36,229 bases of DNA from an uncultured Prevotellaceae bacterium (GCA_902800595.1 CADCFA010000021.1:1-36229); one strand, 5' to 3'. Counted from the stretch's first letter, positions 25,248 to 34,412 are shown. Notes: generated by a model from the letters alone, not told the origin. Translations and numbers: made by a program.

Positions 25248-25879
25248 ATACTTCTGGAAGTTCGCTGATTACCAAAGGGAGACTGGCAATCATCTTGGTG
25301 GTTGCCATTCTCTTGATTGACCAGGCCATTAAGATCTGGGTGAAGACGTCGATGATGCTCCACGAGAGTATTCATGTTTTCGACTGGTTCTATATCACCT
25401 TTATTGAGAATATGGGTATGGCCTTTGGTATGCAGTTGGGCAGCAAGCTATTCCTGTCGTTATTCCGTATTGTGGCTATCGCCGCCCTGGGCTATTACAT
25501 CTGGAAACAGGTGAACAAGAATGCCTGTACAGGCTATATTGCCTGTCTGTCGATAGTGCTGGCTGGGGCTGCAGGCAATCTTCTTGATTGTATGTTCTAT
25601 GGCTTGGTGTTCACAGAGTCTTCTCCTTATTATGTCTCATACTTCGTACCTTTTGGTACGGGTTATGCGCCATTTCTGATGGGAAAAGTGGTAGATATGT
25701 TCTATTTTCCCCTTATTGAAACAGACTGGCCTGTATGGATGCCTTTTGTTGGCGGTGAGCATTTTATTTTCTTCAGTCCGATATTCAATTTTGCAGATGC
25801 TTGTATCAGCGTGAGTGTGGTATGGTTGCTGCTGTTTTATCGCCGGGAGATTAGTGCAATTGGTCATGAAGTGGAGTAG
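25244..25879 (+). CDS. lspA: Lipoprotein signal peptidase (SPase II)
   Basis: 211 residues, with the GTG start overlapping the previous stop (GTGA). This inner-membrane aspartic protease removes signal peptides from prolipoproteins after diacylglyceryl transfer. Motifs: LLIDQAIKIWVK (Asp26), ENMGMAFGM (from Asn56), GAAGNLLDCMFYG (Asn112), VVDMFYFPLI with catalytic Asp151, and FNFADACISV with catalytic Asp185. About 25-30 extra residues separate GNLLD from VVDMF compared with the E. coli enzyme, a Bacteroidetes-type extension. The Arg of GNxxDR is Cys here. The next gene encodes a lipoprotein and overlaps the lspA stop. Confidence 0.93.
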   Translation: MNTSGSSLITKGRLAIILVVAILLIDQAIKIWVKTSMMLHESIHVFDWFYITFIENMGMAFGMQLGSKLFLSLFRIVAIAALGYYIWKQVNKNACTGYIACLSIVLAGAAGNLLDCMFYGLVFTESSPYYVSYFVPFGTGYAPFLMGKVVDMFYFPLIETDWPVWMPFVGGEHFIFFSPIFNFADACISVSVVWLLLFYRREISAIGHEVE

Positions 25880-26666
25880 GAGCTATCTCGTTATATCGTT
25901 GGCTTTATTTCTGTTTTCAGCTTGTAAGCCAAAGGTGCCGAGCCAGATTATACAACCTGGTGAAATGGAAGATGTGCTCTACGATTACTATTTGGCACAG
26001 GGAATGTCATTTAATCCAATGGAAGAAGGGCATGATTATACGCATGAGTATAACCGGAGGCTTGCCTTGAAGAAATATGGTTATACTCAGGCTGATTTTG
26101 ATTCTTCGATGGTGTGGTATTATAACCATCTGGAAGATCTCTTTAGAATTTACGAACGTGTGCAGCATCGTCTGAGTGAGGATGCATTGGCAAACGGTAC
26201 GTCTATACGTGAGATACAGCAGTTTACAAATTACTCGCATTTGAGTGATACGACTGATGTGTGGGAAGGAAAACGTTATCTGTTGTTATATCCACAGGCA
26301 CCATTCCATATTTATCAGTTCAGGCAGAAGGCTGACAGCAGCTATCATGTTGGTGACAGTTTCATTCTTACTTATGGTGCAACCTATTTTGTACAAAGTG
26401 GATCACGTAATGCTCAGGTATATCTGGCACTTAGATACGATAATGACAGTGTCGTGACACGCGATTATGCTATTCCACCTTCGGGTGTGGGGACTATCCG
26501 TATCCCAGAGGAGGAACATGCCCTCAAGGAGCTACGTGGCTATATCATCATGAACCGACGTGGCTCAGAGAACATGGATAACTCGGTGTGCATGCTCTTC
26601 CTTGACCGCATACAGCTGTTACGTATCCGTAAGAAGAATACCAATCCAAGTGGCAAGACACAGTAA
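25866..26666 (+). CDS. DUF4296 lipoprotein
   Basis: 266 residues. The chosen ATG at 25866 overlaps lspA and gives a lipoprotein signal peptide (MKWSRSYLVISLALFLFSAC), with Cys20 as the lipidated residue. The DUF4296 region follows (IIQPGEMEDVLYDYYLAQGM; LKKYGYTQADFDSSMVWYYNHLEDLFRIYERVQ), then a beta-rich C-terminal domain. It is anchored in a membrane, probably the outer membrane facing the periplasm. Function is unknown. DUF4296 genes commonly follow lspA in Bacteroidetes, as here. A longer start at 25815 lies inside lspA and would bury the signal peptide. Confidence 0.85.
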   Translation: MKWSRSYLVISLALFLFSACKPKVPSQIIQPGEMEDVLYDYYLAQGMSFNPMEEGHDYTHEYNRRLALKKYGYTQADFDSSMVWYYNHLEDLFRIYERVQHRLSEDALANGTSIREIQQFTNYSHLSDTTDVWEGKRYLLLYPQAPFHIYQFRQKADSSYHVGDSFILTYGATYFVQSGSRNAQVYLALRYDNDSVVTRDYAIPPSGVGTIRIPEEEHALKELRGYIIMNRRGSENMDNSVCMLFLDRIQLLRIRKKNTNPSGKTQ

Positions 26667-26692
26667 CTATAACATTTAAACTAGAAACCGAT

Positions 26693-28021
26693 ATGAAACT
26701 ACGATTGTCAATCATGAACTTCCTGGAGTTCGCCGTGTGGGGTGCATATCTTACATGTATGAGCAATTACCTTGGTAAAGCCGATATGGGTAACCAAGTA
26801 CCCTGGTTCTATGCTATTCAAGGTATCGTTTCAATCTTTATGCCTACGCTGATGGGTATTGTAGCTGATAAATACATCCAGCCACAACGGTTGTTAGGCC
26901 TCTGCCATTTGATAGCTGGCGCTTTGATGATTGGCTGTTGGTGGCTTGGCTATTCTGCAGAGATGGCTTCTGTTAATCCTGACAAAACGCTATTCATTAC
27001 CATCTATACGTTGAGTGTTGCATTCTATATGCCTACCATTGCACTGTCGAATACAGTGGCATTTACCATTCTGAAGAATAACGGTATGGATACGGTGAAG
27101 GATTTTCCGCCCATCCGTGTATTGGGTACTGTTGGCTTCATCGCTACCATGTGGTTTGTCAACTGCGCCTATATTGATGAAAGCGGTTTTGGCTTCACAC
27201 TGGCTGAGAACTTACAAAAGTTCCAGTACACCTATATGCAGTTCCTGGTATCTGGTATTTTGGGCATAGTACTCTTAATCTATTGTTTTACTTTGCCCGA
27301 ATGTAAGTTGAAGAAGAAGGAAGGTAAGGTTTCGCTGGTGGAGAGTTTCGGACTCAATGCTTTCAAACTTTTCAAGCGTCGCCAAATGGCCTTGTTCTTC
27401 ATTTTCTCAGCCTTACTGGGTATGTGTCTGCAGGTGACCAATGGTTTTGCAGGTCCTTTCCTGACCAGTTTTAAAGGTACCCCAGAGTTTGCCGACACCT
27501 TTGCTGCCAATAATGCTACGATGCTGACCTCTCTCTCGCAGATCAGTGAGGCATTGTGTATCTTGATGATTCCCTTCTTCCTGAAACGTTTCGGTATCAA
27601 GGTGGTGATGTTGATGTCGCTTTTTGCCTGGGTATTCCGTTTTGGCTTCTTCGGTATCGGCGATCCCGCTATGCCAGGTGTCATTTTCTTCATCCTCTCG
27701 TGCATCGTCTATGGTGTTGCCTTTGATTTCTTTAATGTGTCAGGAGGTATTTTTGTCGATCAGGAATGTGATCCCAGCATTAAAGCCTCGGCTCAAGGCT
27801 TATTCATGATGATGACAAACGGAGTGGGTGCTACGATTGGTACACTTGCTGCTGGAGAGATCGTTAATACCCTTTGTTCTTGGGAGGTGATAATTGTAAA
27901 TGACAAGGTGCAGCGGTTCCTTATTGGCGACTGGACCACATGCTGGTTTATCTTCGCAGCCTTTGCCCTGGTGGTAGGCATAACGTTTGCTCTGGTCTTC
28001 CATCCCGAGACAAAGAAATAA
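26693..28021 (+). CDS. NupG-family nucleoside:proton symporter (MFS)
   Basis: 442 residues with about 12 hydrophobic segments. It matches the nucleoside permease NupG group: RLSIMNFLEFAVWGAYLTCMSNYL at the N-terminus, the MGIVADKYIQPQRLLG loop between TM2 and TM3, FYMPTIALSNTVAF, and PPIRVLGTVGFIATMW. It imports nucleosides across the inner membrane with protons, which would feed DeoD. No signal for substrate choice can be read by eye. The following rsmE gene begins 17 bases after its stop, so they are probably co-transcribed. Confidence 0.85.
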   Translation: MKLRLSIMNFLEFAVWGAYLTCMSNYLGKADMGNQVPWFYAIQGIVSIFMPTLMGIVADKYIQPQRLLGLCHLIAGALMIGCWWLGYSAEMASVNPDKTLFITIYTLSVAFYMPTIALSNTVAFTILKNNGMDTVKDFPPIRVLGTVGFIATMWFVNCAYIDESGFGFTLAENLQKFQYTYMQFLVSGILGIVLLIYCFTLPECKLKKKEGKVSLVESFGLNAFKLFKRRQMALFFIFSALLGMCLQVTNGFAGPFLTSFKGTPEFADTFAANNATMLTSLSQISEALCILMIPFFLKRFGIKVVMLMSLFAWVFRFGFFGIGDPAMPGVIFFILSCIVYGVAFDFFNVSGGIFVDQECDPSIKASAQGLFMMMTNGVGATIGTLAAGEIVNTLCSWEVIIVNDKVQRFLIGDWTTCWFIFAAFALVVGITFALVFHPETKK

Positions 28022-28037
28022 ACAAGTCGATGCGAAA

Positions 28038-28754
28038 ATGAAAGAAACAAGATATTTCTATGTGCCAGATGCTGTTCATCAGCAGGAACTGCCTACAGAC
28101 GAGGCCATGCATGCTATGCGTGTGCTTAGACTAAAGGGAGGTGACGAACTCTTTCTGATGGATGGTGAAGGTTGCTTCTATCGGGCACAAGTCACGATTG
28201 CTGCTACTCGTAATTGCTATTATGAGATTCTTGAGACATTACCTCAGGAGCCTCAATGGAAAGGTCGCCTGCACTTAGCCATAGCACCAACGAAGATGCT
28301 TGACCGTATTGAGTGGATGCTTGAAAAGGCAACAGAGGTGGGAGTCAATGAGGTGTCGTTCCTTAATTGTGCATTTTCAGAGCGAAAGCTTCTAAAACTC
28401 CCTCGATTGGAAAAGATTGTGATTTCTGCTGTCAAACAGAGTCGCAAAGCCTGGAAACCCCAACTTCATGAGATGATGCCTTTTAAGAAGTTCATTTCCG
28501 CATATACAGAAGGCCCACGCTATATTGCGCATTGCTATGATGAGATACCTCGCACTAATCTCTTTGACCAGTTACGTCAGCAGAAGAGCGACGATGCAAT
28601 GGTGTTGGTAGGGCCTGAGGGCGATTTCTCTATCGAGGAAGTTCGCCAGGCTGTCGATGCTGGCTTTATCTCTGTGGATCTTGGGCGTAGCCGTCTGCGT
28701 ACAGAGACAGCTGGTCTTGCAGCAGTGATGATGATGCAGCTGGCGAAACAGTAA
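28038..28754 (+). CDS. rsmE: 16S rRNA (uracil-1498-N3)-methyltransferase
   Basis: 238 residues from the ATG at 28038. An in-frame start at 27987 lies inside the transporter gene. It has an N-terminal PUA-like domain (RYFYVPDAVHQQELPTDEAMHAMRVLRLKGGDEL), then a SPOUT knot with AIAPTKMLDRIEWMLEKATEVGV, ISAVKQSRKAWKP, LVGPEGDFSIEEV and LGRSRLRTETAGLAAV. These are the AdoMet-binding signatures of RsmE, which methylates U1498 in the ribosomal decoding region. The length is normal. Confidence 0.93.
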   Translation: MKETRYFYVPDAVHQQELPTDEAMHAMRVLRLKGGDELFLMDGEGCFYRAQVTIAATRNCYYEILETLPQEPQWKGRLHLAIAPTKMLDRIEWMLEKATEVGVNEVSFLNCAFSERKLLKLPRLEKIVISAVKQSRKAWKPQLHEMMPFKKFISAYTEGPRYIAHCYDEIPRTNLFDQLRQQKSDDAMVLVGPEGDFSIEEVRQAVDAGFISVDLGRSRLRTETAGLAAVMMMQLAKQ

Positions 28755-28792
28755 TCATTTTATTAATAGATTAAACATTAAATTTTGAATAT

Positions 28793-30133
28793 ATGACTGA
28801 CGAGAAAATCATGGCCACGATCAAGCCTGATGGCGAGTACTGGCAACCGGAAATTGAAACTATGCCAAGAGAGCAGCTTGAAGCGCTGCAAGTGAAGAAA
28901 CTGAAGGAGAGTATCAATGTTGCCCTAAAGTCTCCTTTCTACAAGAAACGTTTAGGAGATTTGGGCATTACAGCAGATTCTATTAATTCGCTGGCAGATC
29001 TCCGTAAGATTCCTTTCACAACAAAACAGGACTTACGTGATAACTATCCCTTCGGTCTTGTCGGTGCTAATATGGATGATGCTGTTCGTATTCACTCTAC
29101 CAGTGGTACCACAGGTAATCCTTGTGTTGTTATTTATTCTGAGCACGATATCTGTTCGTGGGCCAATATGATTGCACGCAACTTATATATGGTAGGTTGT
29201 CGCAAGAGTGATGTCTTCCAGAACTCTTCTGGTTATGGAATGTTCACTGGTGGTTTGGGCTTCCAGTATGGCGCTGAGTGGTTAGGTGCTATGACTGTTC
29301 CTGCTGCAGCTGGTAACTCTAAGCGTCAGATTAAGTTTATCAAAGACTTCGGTACCACTTGTCTGCATGCAATTCCTTCTTATGCTATTCGTCTGGCTGA
29401 GGTGTTCAAAGAGGAAGGTGTTGATCCGAAATCCACAAAACTTCGTACCCTTTGTATTGGTGCTGAACCGCATACAGAAGAGCAGCGACGCCGTATTGAG
29501 CGTATGCTGGGTGTAAAGGCGTACAACTCCTTTGGAATGACAGAGATGAACGGTCCTGGTGTAGCTTTTGAGTGTAAGTATCAAGACGGTATGCATCTTT
29601 GGGAGGATAACTATATTGTCGAGATCGTAGATCCAGATACATTAGAGCCTGTTCCTGATGGCGAGATGGGTGAGATGGTGCTCACTACGCTTGATCGTAA
29701 TATGATGCCTATATTAAGGTATCGCACGCGCGACCTGACCCGTATTATTGCAGAGCCTTGTAAGTGTGGACGCACGCATCGTCGTATAGATCGCATCAAA
29801 GGTCGTACTGACGATATGTTCATCATTAAGGGCGTGAATGTGTTCCCGATGCAGGTTGAGAAGATTCTTGTACAGTATCCAGGATTAGGCAGTAACTATC
29901 TTATCACTCTTGAGACCATCAATGATAATGATGTGATGACTGTAGAGGTGGAGCTTGAAGGACTTGATACAGATATCTATCCTGAGATGCAGAAGATGAT
30001 GAAGGATATTCAGCGTGCTCTGAAAGATGAGATCCTGCTCACGCCTCAGGTGAAACTTGTTAAGAAAGGTACTTTGCCTGTCTCAGAAGGCAAGGCTGTA
30101 CGTGTGAAAGATCTTAGACCCTCACGCGGATGA
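28793..30133 (+). CDS. paaK: Phenylacetate-CoA ligase family protein
   Basis: 446 residues, an adenylate-forming enzyme. The ATP-binding motif STSGTTGNP begins at about residue 101, then NSFGMTEMNGPGVAFEC, the adenylate-binding YRTRDLTRI, and the C-terminal hinge RIKGRTDDMFIIKGVNVFPMQVE with LPVSEGKAVRV. In anaerobic gut Bacteroidales this family activates aryl acids such as phenylacetate or indoleacetate to CoA thioesters, possibly in reverse for aromatic amino acid handling. No aromatic-pathway partner is nearby, so substrate is uncertain. Its stop overlaps the next start (ATGA). Confidence 0.9.
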   Translation: MTDEKIMATIKPDGEYWQPEIETMPREQLEALQVKKLKESINVALKSPFYKKRLGDLGITADSINSLADLRKIPFTTKQDLRDNYPFGLVGANMDDAVRIHSTSGTTGNPCVVIYSEHDICSWANMIARNLYMVGCRKSDVFQNSSGYGMFTGGLGFQYGAEWLGAMTVPAAAGNSKRQIKFIKDFGTTCLHAIPSYAIRLAEVFKEEGVDPKSTKLRTLCIGAEPHTEEQRRRIERMLGVKAYNSFGMTEMNGPGVAFECKYQDGMHLWEDNYIVEIVDPDTLEPVPDGEMGEMVLTTLDRNMMPILRYRTRDLTRIIAEPCKCGRTHRRIDRIKGRTDDMFIIKGVNVFPMQVEKILVQYPGLGSNYLITLETINDNDVMTVEVELEGLDTDIYPEMQKMMKDIQRALKDEILLTPQVKLVKKGTLPVSEGKAVRVKDLRPSRG

Positions 30134-30636
30134 GATTTGTTTTGTTTTCCCTCTGTGTGGCCTTTGGCCTGACTGTTGCTGCTGGCGATACCATCACTAT
30201 GCGTGATGCTTTTCGCCAGATGCCAGATTCGCTGTTGCCTACACTCACTCAGAATAATCGTCTCGATTTTCTGGATTTCCAAGATGCAGGGATGAAAGCC
30301 GAGGTGAAAAACCGTTTAGGTGGTACCAGCGTGATGACAGCTCTCACTAACGATAGTCTCTCTTTGCAGATGAGTCCGGCATTAAGAACAGATATGCTTC
30401 TGCTTACATTGGATGAACCGCTTGATAGTGTGAGTCAGGTGATTGTCGTTGGAGAGACTTTCTTGGCTGATTCCGTATATGGAGAGACAACAGTACGTTA
30501 TTATACTGTCGATTGGCATCCAATTTCTTTTCCGCCGTTGAATAAATTACAGCAACAGCGGATAGAAGGCTTTAAGTTGCAAACAATTCTTAAATGGGAT
30601 GGGGATGTTCTAAATAAAGTTAATAACGAACTATAA
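30130..30636 (+). CDS. DUF3256 family secreted protein
   Basis: 168 residues, coupled to paaK by an ATGA overlap. A short signal peptide (MRFVLFSLCVAFGLTVAAG) is followed by the DUF3256 pattern: TMRDAFRQMPDSLLPTLTQNNRLDFLDFQDAGMKAEVKNRLGG, then TNDSLSLQMSPALRTDMLLL and a C-terminal beta region (YYTVDWHPISFPPL). It is probably periplasmic or outer-membrane associated. The function of the family is unknown. It is restricted to Bacteroidetes as far as I know. Confidence 0.85.
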   Translation: MRFVLFSLCVAFGLTVAAGDTITMRDAFRQMPDSLLPTLTQNNRLDFLDFQDAGMKAEVKNRLGGTSVMTALTNDSLSLQMSPALRTDMLLLTLDEPLDSVSQVIVVGETFLADSVYGETTVRYYTVDWHPISFPPLNKLQQQRIEGFKLQTILKWDGDVLNKVNNEL

Positions 30637-30672
30637 TTTGATAACATATGTGCTAGTTTTGGATTAATTTCC

Positions 30673-30834
30673 TAAATTTGCAAAGTGTTTTTCATGGTAT
30701 TAGATTATTAAGGTTAATAAAAGAATTTTATTTATCGCGAGATAAGTACTTTTCGAACTCCATGCGCAATACAAAACATTTTATTTGTAATGCGAATGGT
30801 TCAAAAAAAAGGAGCCTGAGAAGGTTCCTTTTTT
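30673..30834 (+). ncRNA. Candidate small RNA between the DUF3256 gene and a convergent gene
   Basis: TAAATTTG (30673-30680) fits the -7 consensus, though without a -33 box. About 120 bases further is a strong terminator (30802-30834), with no credible gene between. A hairpin CGCAATACAAA/TTTGTAATGCG (30765-30775 with 30784-30794, one mismatch) lies just before the terminator. This promoter-hairpin-terminator arrangement suggests a transcript of about 145 bases. No known RNA family is recognised. Confidence 0.3.
30802..30834. terminator. Bidirectional terminator between convergent genes
   Basis: AAAAGGAGCCT (from about 30807) pairs with AGGTTCCTTTT (to about 30831) with one G-T position. The stem is flanked by A8 on the left and T6 on the right, so it works in both directions and separates the paaK operon from the rpoD operon. 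Confidence 0.8.
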
Positions 30835-30853
30835 CTTGTATTTATAAAGTTTC

Positions 30854-31231
30854 CTATTTGAATGGAAATGATTGCTTTTCTTTCATGATTTGTCTTGCCG
30901 TTTCTTGATCAATGGTAAAAACATGATTTAAAATACCAAAAGATACCATTCTGAAGTCATCTTTATAATTAATATAGCCAACATTGTAAAAGGTGTGATC
31001 CCTTATTATCAGATTTGACTTAATATAGGTGTCAGCCAGGTTGACAGTTAAAATGGTACTAATAGAAGCCAGTCCTGTGCTGAAAATGTTGTTCTGATTA
31101 ACTTCAGAGTTGACGACTTCTGACACAACGCCTTTGATTGCATCATGGTGAGCCTTCCTGTCAGGGCATGTTGAAATAAGTAGGATTCCAACTGCAACTA
31201 TGAATAAGATGAGAAATAGGAACTTTTTCAT
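30854..31231 (-). CDS. Small DUF4359-like membrane-anchored protein
   Basis: 125 residues. There is one N-terminal hydrophobic segment (KKFLFLILFIVAVGILLIS), then CPDRKAHHDAIKGVVSEVV and a compact domain (NLIIRDHTFYNVGYINYK; MVSFGILNHVFTID). The layout resembles DUF4359 proteins of Bacteroidetes: an anchor, a short His/Lys helix and a beta domain. The family call is moderate. It is the last gene of the rpoD operon, starting within an ATGA overlap of the preceding gene. Confidence 0.6.
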   Translation of the reverse strand: MKKFLFLILFIVAVGILLISTCPDRKAHHDAIKGVVSEVVNSEVNQNNIFSTGLASISTILTVNLADTYIKSNLIIRDHTFYNVGYINYKDDFRMVSFGILNHVFTIDQETARQIMKEKQSFPFK

Positions 31232-31659
31232 TTCTTACGATTATCCATATTGACAGGGGTGAATCGGAATTCAGAAGCATCGATGTAATGTACATCATAT
31301 TTTCCTGCATGCTTTACAGTATAGTCCTTTTTCATCTTTGCATATTTCTTCTCGACATCTTTACGTTTAAGCGAGGAGACAACAACAACAGTACGATTCT
31401 TAAAGCCAAGACTGTCTGCACAGAAATTACGTAGCTGGTAAGAGTAGTTGCTACGGCCTGCAAGAATATTTTTCTTGGGCATTACCCATACACTATCAAC
31501 TTCCTGAATATCTGTAAAGAAGACGATGGAATCAGTAAATGAGGCAGCGAAACCAAACATGTATGCTTTGGGCACTACACGATTCTGAGCCAGAGAGGGC
31601 ACGTAAGCCAAAACTGCTAACAATGAAGCAGCGAGGGTGATGTGTCTAATGAATTTCAT
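31228..31659 (-). CDS. Conserved secreted protein of unknown function
   Basis: 143 residues. A signal peptide (FIRHITLAASLLAVLAYVPSLAQ) is followed by KAYMFGFAASFTDSIVFFTDIQ, KNILAGRSNYSYQLRNFCADSLG, RTVVVVSSLKRKDVEKKYAKMKKDY and YDVHYIDASEFRFTP. I do not recognise a domain name, but the pattern looks like a Bacteroidetes-specific periplasmic protein. It starts immediately after the rpoD stop codon and overlaps the next gene by 4 bases, so it is in the rpoD operon. Confidence 0.7.
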   Translation of the reverse strand: MKFIRHITLAASLLAVLAYVPSLAQNRVVPKAYMFGFAASFTDSIVFFTDIQEVDSVWVMPKKNILAGRSNYSYQLRNFCADSLGFKNRTVVVVSSLKRKDVEKKYAKMKKDYTVKHAGKYDVHYIDASEFRFTPVNMDNRKK

Positions 31660-32520
31660 TTATCCTAAATATGTTTTTAAAATTTTGTTCTTTGTACTTG
31701 TCCTAAGTTTGCGGATAGCTTTTTCTTTAATCTGGCGAACGCGTTCACGAGATAATCCGTACTTCTCACCAATTTCCTCAAGCGTAAGTTCTGCCTGGTT
31801 GATACCATAAGAAGCCTCGATAATATTGCGCTCGCGCTCATTGAGTACACTCAGTGCTTCTTGTATTTCTGATTTGAGCGACTCTTCAACAAGAGACATA
31901 TCTGTTGTGGGATTGTCGTCGTTAACGAGTACGTCGAGCAGATTACTATCCTCATCTCCTGAGAAAGGTGCATCTACAGATACATGACGTCCACTGATAT
32001 TCATTGCCTCATCGATCTTTTCCTGTGGCAAATCAATATTGTCTGCTATCTCATCAACAGATGGACGGCGTTCATTGATCTGTTCAAACTTGCTAATCTC
32101 GCGATTAATCTTATTAACGGAACCCACTTGATTGAGTGGCAGTCTGACAATACGGCTTTGTTCAGAGATTGCTTGGAGAATACTCTGACGAATCCACCAT
32201 ACAGCATAAGAAATGAACTTAAATCCGCGAGTCTCATCAAAACGTTCTGCGGCTTTAAGCAGACCAAGATTACCTTCATTGATAAGGTCGCTCAAGGTTA
32301 GACCCTGATTCTGATACTGCTTTGCTACAGATACGACAAAACGGAGATTGGCTCGTGTGAGCCTTTCCAACGCATTTTGATCACCAGCCTTAATACGCTG
32401 GGCGAGTTCAACTTCTTCCTCCGCTGTCAGCATCTCCTCCTTTCCAATCTCTTGAAGATATTTCTCAAGGGAGGCGCTTTCGCGGTTGGTGATCGATTTA
32501 GTGATTTTAAGTTGTCGCAT
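31660..32520 (-). CDS. rpoD: Primary RNA polymerase sigma factor
   Basis: 286 residues, the short form typical of Bacteroidetes, lacking region 1.1. Regions in order: 1.2 ([25 protein letters not shown]), 2.1-2.4 ([59 protein letters not shown]), 3.0 ([17 protein letters not shown]), and 4.1-4.2 ([43 protein letters not shown]). This sigma reads the TTTG/TAnnTTTG promoters seen throughout the window. It is the first gene of a three-gene minus-strand operon. Confidence 0.95.
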   Translation of the reverse strand: MRQLKITKSITNRESASLEKYLQEIGKEEMLTAEEEVELAQRIKAGDQNALERLTRANLRFVVSVAKQYQNQGLTLSDLINEGNLGLLKAAERFDETRGFKFISYAVWWIRQSILQAISEQSRIVRLPLNQVGSVNKINREISKFEQINERRPSVDEIADNIDLPQEKIDEAMNISGRHVSVDAPFSGDEDSNLLDVLVNDDNPTTDMSLVEESLKSEIQEALSVLNERERNIIEASYGINQAELTLEEIGEKYGLSRERVRQIKEKAIRKLRTSTKNKILKTYLG

Positions 32521-32546
32521 GATTGTTCCGTTTTTTTGCTAATTTG

Positions 32547-32578
32547 CAAAATTAGGGCTTTTCCATGAAACTACCAAA
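32547..32578 (-). promoter_or_regulatory. Promoter of rpoD
   Basis: Minus strand: TTTG (32578-32575), a 20-base spacer and TAATTTTG (32554-32547), 27 bases ahead of the ATG. Its -33 box overlaps the htrA terminator. Confidence 0.65.
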
Positions 32579-32616
32579 AAAAAAGCCACGAAAATTCAAT
32601 TTCGTGGCTTTTTTTA
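32577..32616 (-). terminator. Terminator of the HtrA/Deg protease gene
   Basis: AGCCACGAAA (from 32584) pairs with TTTCGTGGCT (to 32609) around a 6-base loop, with A8 on the left (T8 on the minus strand) and T7 on the right. It is a strong hairpin that separates htrA from rpoD. Confidence 0.88.
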
Positions 32617-32628
32617 CTGATTATTTGT

Positions 32629-34131
32629 TTATTCGTTCTGCAAAGGCACTGCGAAATAGCCTTTCTTGCCAGTAGGATAGATACCCTGAATATAGAGTAC
32701 TGGTTCCTTGCTGGTAGATGCTTCTTTAACTACATCCTGCAGGTCGTTGATGGTCTTGATGCTCTGATCGTTAACCTTCTGAATGATGAAGCCCTTAGGT
32801 ACACCAGCATCCTTCAATTTTCCACCGCTGATCTTCATTACTTCGAGACCGTAACCGATATTAAGCTGTTCTTTCTGAGCATCAGTAATGGCGCGGAAGC
32901 TACCACCAAGCACATCGAGATCTGCATTCTTCACTACCTTAGTGTTACCTTGCTCGTTCTTCAGAGTAGCAGTTACGGTGTGACTCTTCTTGTTGCGCAG
33001 ATAAGTGAGACTGACTTTATCTCCAGGACGCTTCTTAGCGAGGATGCCCTGAAGCTCACCGAACTTAGTGACTTTCTGACCATCAACAGCGGTAATGACG
33101 TCACCTTCTTTCAGACCAGCTGCTTCTGCTGCACCATCTTCTACAACTTTAGCAACATAAATACCTTCCATTGTGCCGAGGTCAACTTCCTTATCCTTTT
33201 CTTTCTCTGCATCAACATAGTTCTTGACATCGGTACCCTCAATGCCAATCATGGCGCGCTGTACATTACCAAACTGCTTGAGATCATCCACTACCTTATT
33301 CATAATAGTTGTAGGAATAGCAAAACCATAACCAATGTTTGAACCAGTCTGAGAATATAGCATGGCATTGATTCCTACCAATTCACCGCGAGTGTTAACC
33401 AATGCACCACCTGAGTTACCCTGATTGATGGCAGCATCAGTCTGAATGAAACTCTCTACACCATTGGCACCGAGTGTACGAGCTTTGGCTGAGATGATAC
33501 CAGCAGTAACAGTGTTGTTCAGACCGAGTGGGTTACCAACTGCAAGAACCCATTCTCCTACACGTACGTCATCGCTGTTTGCAATCGTGATGGCAGGCAG
33601 ATCCTTACCGTCAATCTTTATAAGTGCAAGATCTGTAGTCTTGTCGGCACCAATTACACGAGCAGAGTATTCCTTATTATCAGTCAGACTAACCGTTAAT
33701 TCATCTGCGCCATCTACAACGTGGTTGTTTGTAACAATATAACCATCAGTAGAGATTATGACACCAGAACCCGCGGCAGCTCGTTTGGGAGTCTGTACCT
33801 GACGTTGGCGCTTCTGTCCATTATTACCTTGTCCGCGTCCAAAGAATCCACCAAAGGGGTCTGAGAAGAAATCCTCGAACGGATCATTGTATTCAACGGT
33901 TTGAATTTTTGAGTTCTGCACAGATTTGATATACACTACAGATGGGAGTGCTTTTTCTGCCGCATAAGTCAGATCAACAGGTTGTCCGGCAGGAGCTGAT
34001 GATACGACAGGAGCAGGAACAGTAGCTGTAGCAGCATTTGTATTAGAGATAGCAGCTACAGAAAGTACTAAAGCAACGACGCAAACGGCTGGCGTTGCTA
34101 CATCAACAATCTTTTTCATATTCTTATTCAT
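32629..34131 (-). CDS. degP: Do/DegP/HtrA-family periplasmic serine protease
   Basis: 500 residues from the ATG at 34131. The longer start at 34182 adds an unlikely leader. An N-terminal membrane or signal segment (IVDVATPAVCVVALVLSVAAI) is followed by the Bacteroidetes-type FEDFFSDPFGGFFGRG insertion and the trypsin-like domain with catalytic His137 (TNNHVVDGAD), Asp167 (TTDLALIKI) and Ser240 (NQGNSGGALV). Two PDZ domains follow (IYVAKVVEDGAAEAAGLKEGDVI; LEVMKISGGKLKDAGVPKGFII). It degrades or refolds damaged envelope proteins. Single-gene unit. Confidence 0.94.
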   Translation of the reverse strand: MNKNMKKIVDVATPAVCVVALVLSVAAISNTNAATATVPAPVVSSAPAGQPVDLTYAAEKALPSVVYIKSVQNSKIQTVEYNDPFEDFFSDPFGGFFGRGQGNNGQKRQRQVQTPKRAAAGSGVIISTDGYIVTNNHVVDGADELTVSLTDNKEYSARVIGADKTTDLALIKIDGKDLPAITIANSDDVRVGEWVLAVGNPLGLNNTVTAGIISAKARTLGANGVESFIQTDAAINQGNSGGALVNTRGELVGINAMLYSQTGSNIGYGFAIPTTIMNKVVDDLKQFGNVQRAMIGIEGTDVKNYVDAEKEKDKEVDLGTMEGIYVAKVVEDGAAEAAGLKEGDVITAVDGQKVTKFGELQGILAKKRPGDKVSLTYLRNKKSHTVTATLKNEQGNTKVVKNADLDVLGGSFRAITDAQKEQLNIGYGLEVMKISGGKLKDAGVPKGFIIQKVNDQSIKTINDLQDVVKEASTSKEPVLYIQGIYPTGKKGYFAVPLQNE

Positions 34132-34198
34132 TTTATTAATGTGTTTAAATTCTACATTGACAGCCAAGCTGCATGAACTCACTCGCTGTTTGATGGTG

Positions 34199-34232
34199 CA
34201 AAGATAGGGGCAAAATTTGGTTTACTGACAAA
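34199..34232 (-). promoter_or_regulatory. Probable promoter of the HtrA/Deg gene
   Basis: The minus strand reads TATCTTTG at 34206-34199. The nearest TTTG (34232-34229) is 22 bases upstream, slightly wide. The leader is about 60 bases. A wider spacing may mean modulated, stress-linked expression, which is inference. Confidence 0.5.
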
Positions 34233-34412
34233 TTGTCGTGAATATTTGTCCCAATTTAACAATTACATCAATACGCTTAACGGGCATTTGCGATTAACAG
34301 TTGAAATCTTAAATTAATGACAAAATTAAGTATTTTGTTTTGTTTTAGTTGCAAATATTTAATTATCTATACTTTTTGTGGCTTTTAATTTCTCTTTTCC
34401 AAATAAATAGAT

